A stretch of 15,827 bases of DNA from Lachnospiraceae bacterium UBA3814 (GTDB taxonomy: Bacteria > Bacillota > Clostridia > Lachnospirales > Lachnospiraceae): positions 1 through 15,827 of the forward strand of contig DFEA01000117.1 of NCBI GenBank assembly GCA_002368575.1, in the 5' to 3' direction. Below, one piece after another: positions 14,655-15,827 of the stretch; position 1 is the first letter of the stretch; each line of letters opens with the position of its first letter. The notes under the pieces are model-generated. The model was not told the DNA's origin. It searched no databases and saw only the letters and a list, made by a program, of their open reading frames with translations. A program made the position numbers and the translations under genes.

Positions 14655-15827
14655 ATGAGGTATGGGAAGTTGAAAAAAGTATATACCTGTTTTATGACGG
14701 ATGTCATCCACGAAGGACATCTGAATATATTAAATGAAGCAAAAAAGCTGGGAAGCGTTACCGTCGGAGCCCTTTCCGACCCGGCGCTCATCCGCTACAA
14801 CCGCTTCCCCACCATATCCCTCGATGAACGTATCGCCCTCTACAGGTCCCTTGACGGGGTAGATGAGGTGGTCATCCAGGACGATATGACATATGACAGG
14901 ATAGTGGAAAAAGTCCGGCCCGATATAATCGTCCACGGAGACAACTGGAGGGATGGGCCCGAAAAGGCCCTCAGGGACAACTGCCTTAACGCCCTTAAAA
15001 AATACGGCGGAGAGCTTGTGGAGCCGGCGTATACCTTCAATGAAAGGGTCTTAAAGGTCGACCGTCAGCTCAAGGAAAAGCTGGCAATGCCGGAGTACAG
15101 GAGAAAACGCCTCAGACAGCTCATAGATATCTGCCCCATAGTAAAGATCATGGAGGCGCACAGCGGGCTCACCGGGCTCATCACGGAAAAGACCGTGGTA
15201 GAACGTGACGGACGGCTGGACCAGTTTGACGGCATGTGGGTCTCCTCTCTCTGCGACAGCACAGACAGGGGCAAGCCCGATATTGAGCTCGTGGACATGA
15301 CCTCGAGGCTCCGTACCATCAACGATATCCTTGAAGTAACTACAAAGCCCATCATCCTTGACGGGGATACGGGCGGGCAGACCGGGCATTTTGTATACAA
15401 TGTGCGCACCCTTGAAAGGATGGGAGTCTCAGCTGTCATCATAGAGGACAAGACCGGGCTTAAAAAGAATTCCCTCTTCGGGATCGAGGTGGCGCAGACT
15501 CAGGATTCAATAGAGAATTTTTGCGAGAAGATCGAGGCGGGAAAAAAATCACAGCTTACGGATGATTTCATGATAATCGCGAGGATAGAATCCCTGATCC
15601 TTGAAAAGGGGATGGAGGATGCCCTTAAAAGAGCCTTTGCCTTCCGGAGGGCGGGAGCAGACGGAATAATGATCCACAGCCGCAAAAAGGACCCGGCGGA
15701 GATATTTGAATTCTGCGACCGCTTCAGGGATAAGGACGGCGACACCCCATTGGTGGTGGTACCCACGGCCTTTAACAGCGTAACCGAGGAGGACCTTTCC
15801 GACCACGGCGTAAATATCGTGATATAC
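14655..15827 (+). CDS. aepX: Phosphoenolpyruvate mutase with N-terminal nucleotidyltransferase-like domain, partial
   Basis: This enzyme rearranges phosphoenolpyruvate to phosphonopyruvate, the entry step to nearly all natural phosphonates. The reading frame is open to the right edge (391 codons visible; I recall full-length homologues of about 430). Residues about 5-135 are a cytidylyltransferase-like domain (HEGH at 19-22, VHGDNW near 94). Residues about 155-391 are the mutase: MEAHSG at 166, DGDTG at 236-240 (Mg site), and the diagnostic EDKTGLKKNS at 264-273. This separates it from isocitrate lyase-type relatives, which lack that loop. Start choice: ATG 14655 has no clear ribosome site; TTG 14670, nine bases after GAGG, is an alternative. 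ATG 14662 is out of frame. It is co-transcribed with the AEP transaminase. The N-terminal domain lacks an obvious RTEGISTT-type second motif, so its activity is uncertain. Confidence 0.94.
   Translation, partial: MRYGKLKKVYTCFMTDVIHEGHLNILNEAKKLGSVTVGALSDPALIRYNRFPTISLDERIALYRSLDGVDEVVIQDDMTYDRIVEKVRPDIIVHGDNWRDGPEKALRDNCLNALKKYGGELVEPAYTFNERVLKVDRQLKEKLAMPEYRRKRLRQLIDICPIVKIMEAHSGLTGLITEKTVVERDGRLDQFDGMWVSSLCDSTDRGKPDIELVDMTSRLRTINDILEVTTKPIILDGDTGGQTGHFVYNVRTLERMGVSAVIIEDKTGLKKNSLFGIEVAQTQDSIENFCEKIEAGKKSQLTDDFMIIARIESLILEKGMEDALKRAFAFRRAGADGIMIHSRKKDPAEIFEFCDRFRDKDGDTPLVVVPTAFNSVTEEDLSDHGVNIVIY

Noticed and set aside
14651..14656. TATAAT just before the PEP mutase start, as an internal promoter
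   Set aside because: No -35 box lies 16-18 bases upstream, and it falls in the short operon junction, overlapping the start codon.
14662..14664. ATG as start of the PEP mutase
   Set aside because: This frame stops after three codons; the mutase frame uses ATG 14655 or TTG 14670.
14189..14791. Minus-strand ORF of 200 codons
   Set aside because: It spans the junction of the transaminase and PEP mutase genes, both firmly identified on the other strand, and has no recognisable motif.

Overview
The window has a mid-range base composition, Shine-Dalgarno-type ribosome sites and textbook TTGaca/TATAAT-type promoters. Its gene types are typical of anaerobic Clostridia, most likely Lachnospiraceae: a rubredoxin with a short loop, a glutathione peroxidase-like fragment, an HD-domain fragment, and a MATE pump fused to an anti-sigma-like ATPase. 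This taxonomic placement is inference from family resemblance, not a database result.

Layout. (1) Bases 1-9926 are a minus-strand operon read right to left from a strong promoter at 9984-10012. It begins with two short ORFs (9588-9926 and 9012-9527) that share one reading frame and are separated by a single TAG. They look like an HD-domain N-terminus joined to part of a calpain-like protein. Next come a 447-residue cytoplasmic protein of unknown function (7703-9046), a MATE-family exporter with a C-terminal GHKL-type ATPase domain (5914-7671), and a large non-ribosomal peptide synthetase (NRPS) that runs off the left edge (1-5872; A-T-C-A-T-C visible). The operon reads as synthesis plus export of a small peptide-like metabolite, with a possible link to partner-switching (RsbW/SpoIIAB-like) regulation.

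(2) Bases 10077-10560 hold the remains of a redox locus on the minus strand: a 47-codon glutathione peroxidase stump running into a rubredoxin ORF, followed by a clear terminator. Bases 10558-10804 are a divergent promoter region containing a perfect 15-bp inverted repeat.

(3) Bases 10805-15827 are a plus-strand operon. The first gene encodes an 882-residue fusion of a YidC/Oxa1 membrane-insertase domain, further membrane helices and an alkaline-phosphatase-superfamily (sulfatase / LTA-synthase-like) domain. It is followed by a 2-aminoethylphosphonate (AEP) transaminase and a phosphoenolpyruvate mutase carrying an N-terminal nucleotidyltransferase-like domain, cut by the right edge. Together these suggest synthesis of AEP and its possible attachment to a surface lipid or glycan by the membrane enzyme. 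Phosphonopyruvate decarboxylase, the missing middle step, is not in the window and may lie just beyond the right edge.

The most interesting item is the YidC-phosphatase-fold fusion heading a phosphonate operon. Next are the MATE-ATPase fusion and the atypical domains of the NRPS. No tRNA, rRNA, CRISPR array or intact mobile element was seen. No stretch longer than 300 bases lacks a gene or gene remnant.
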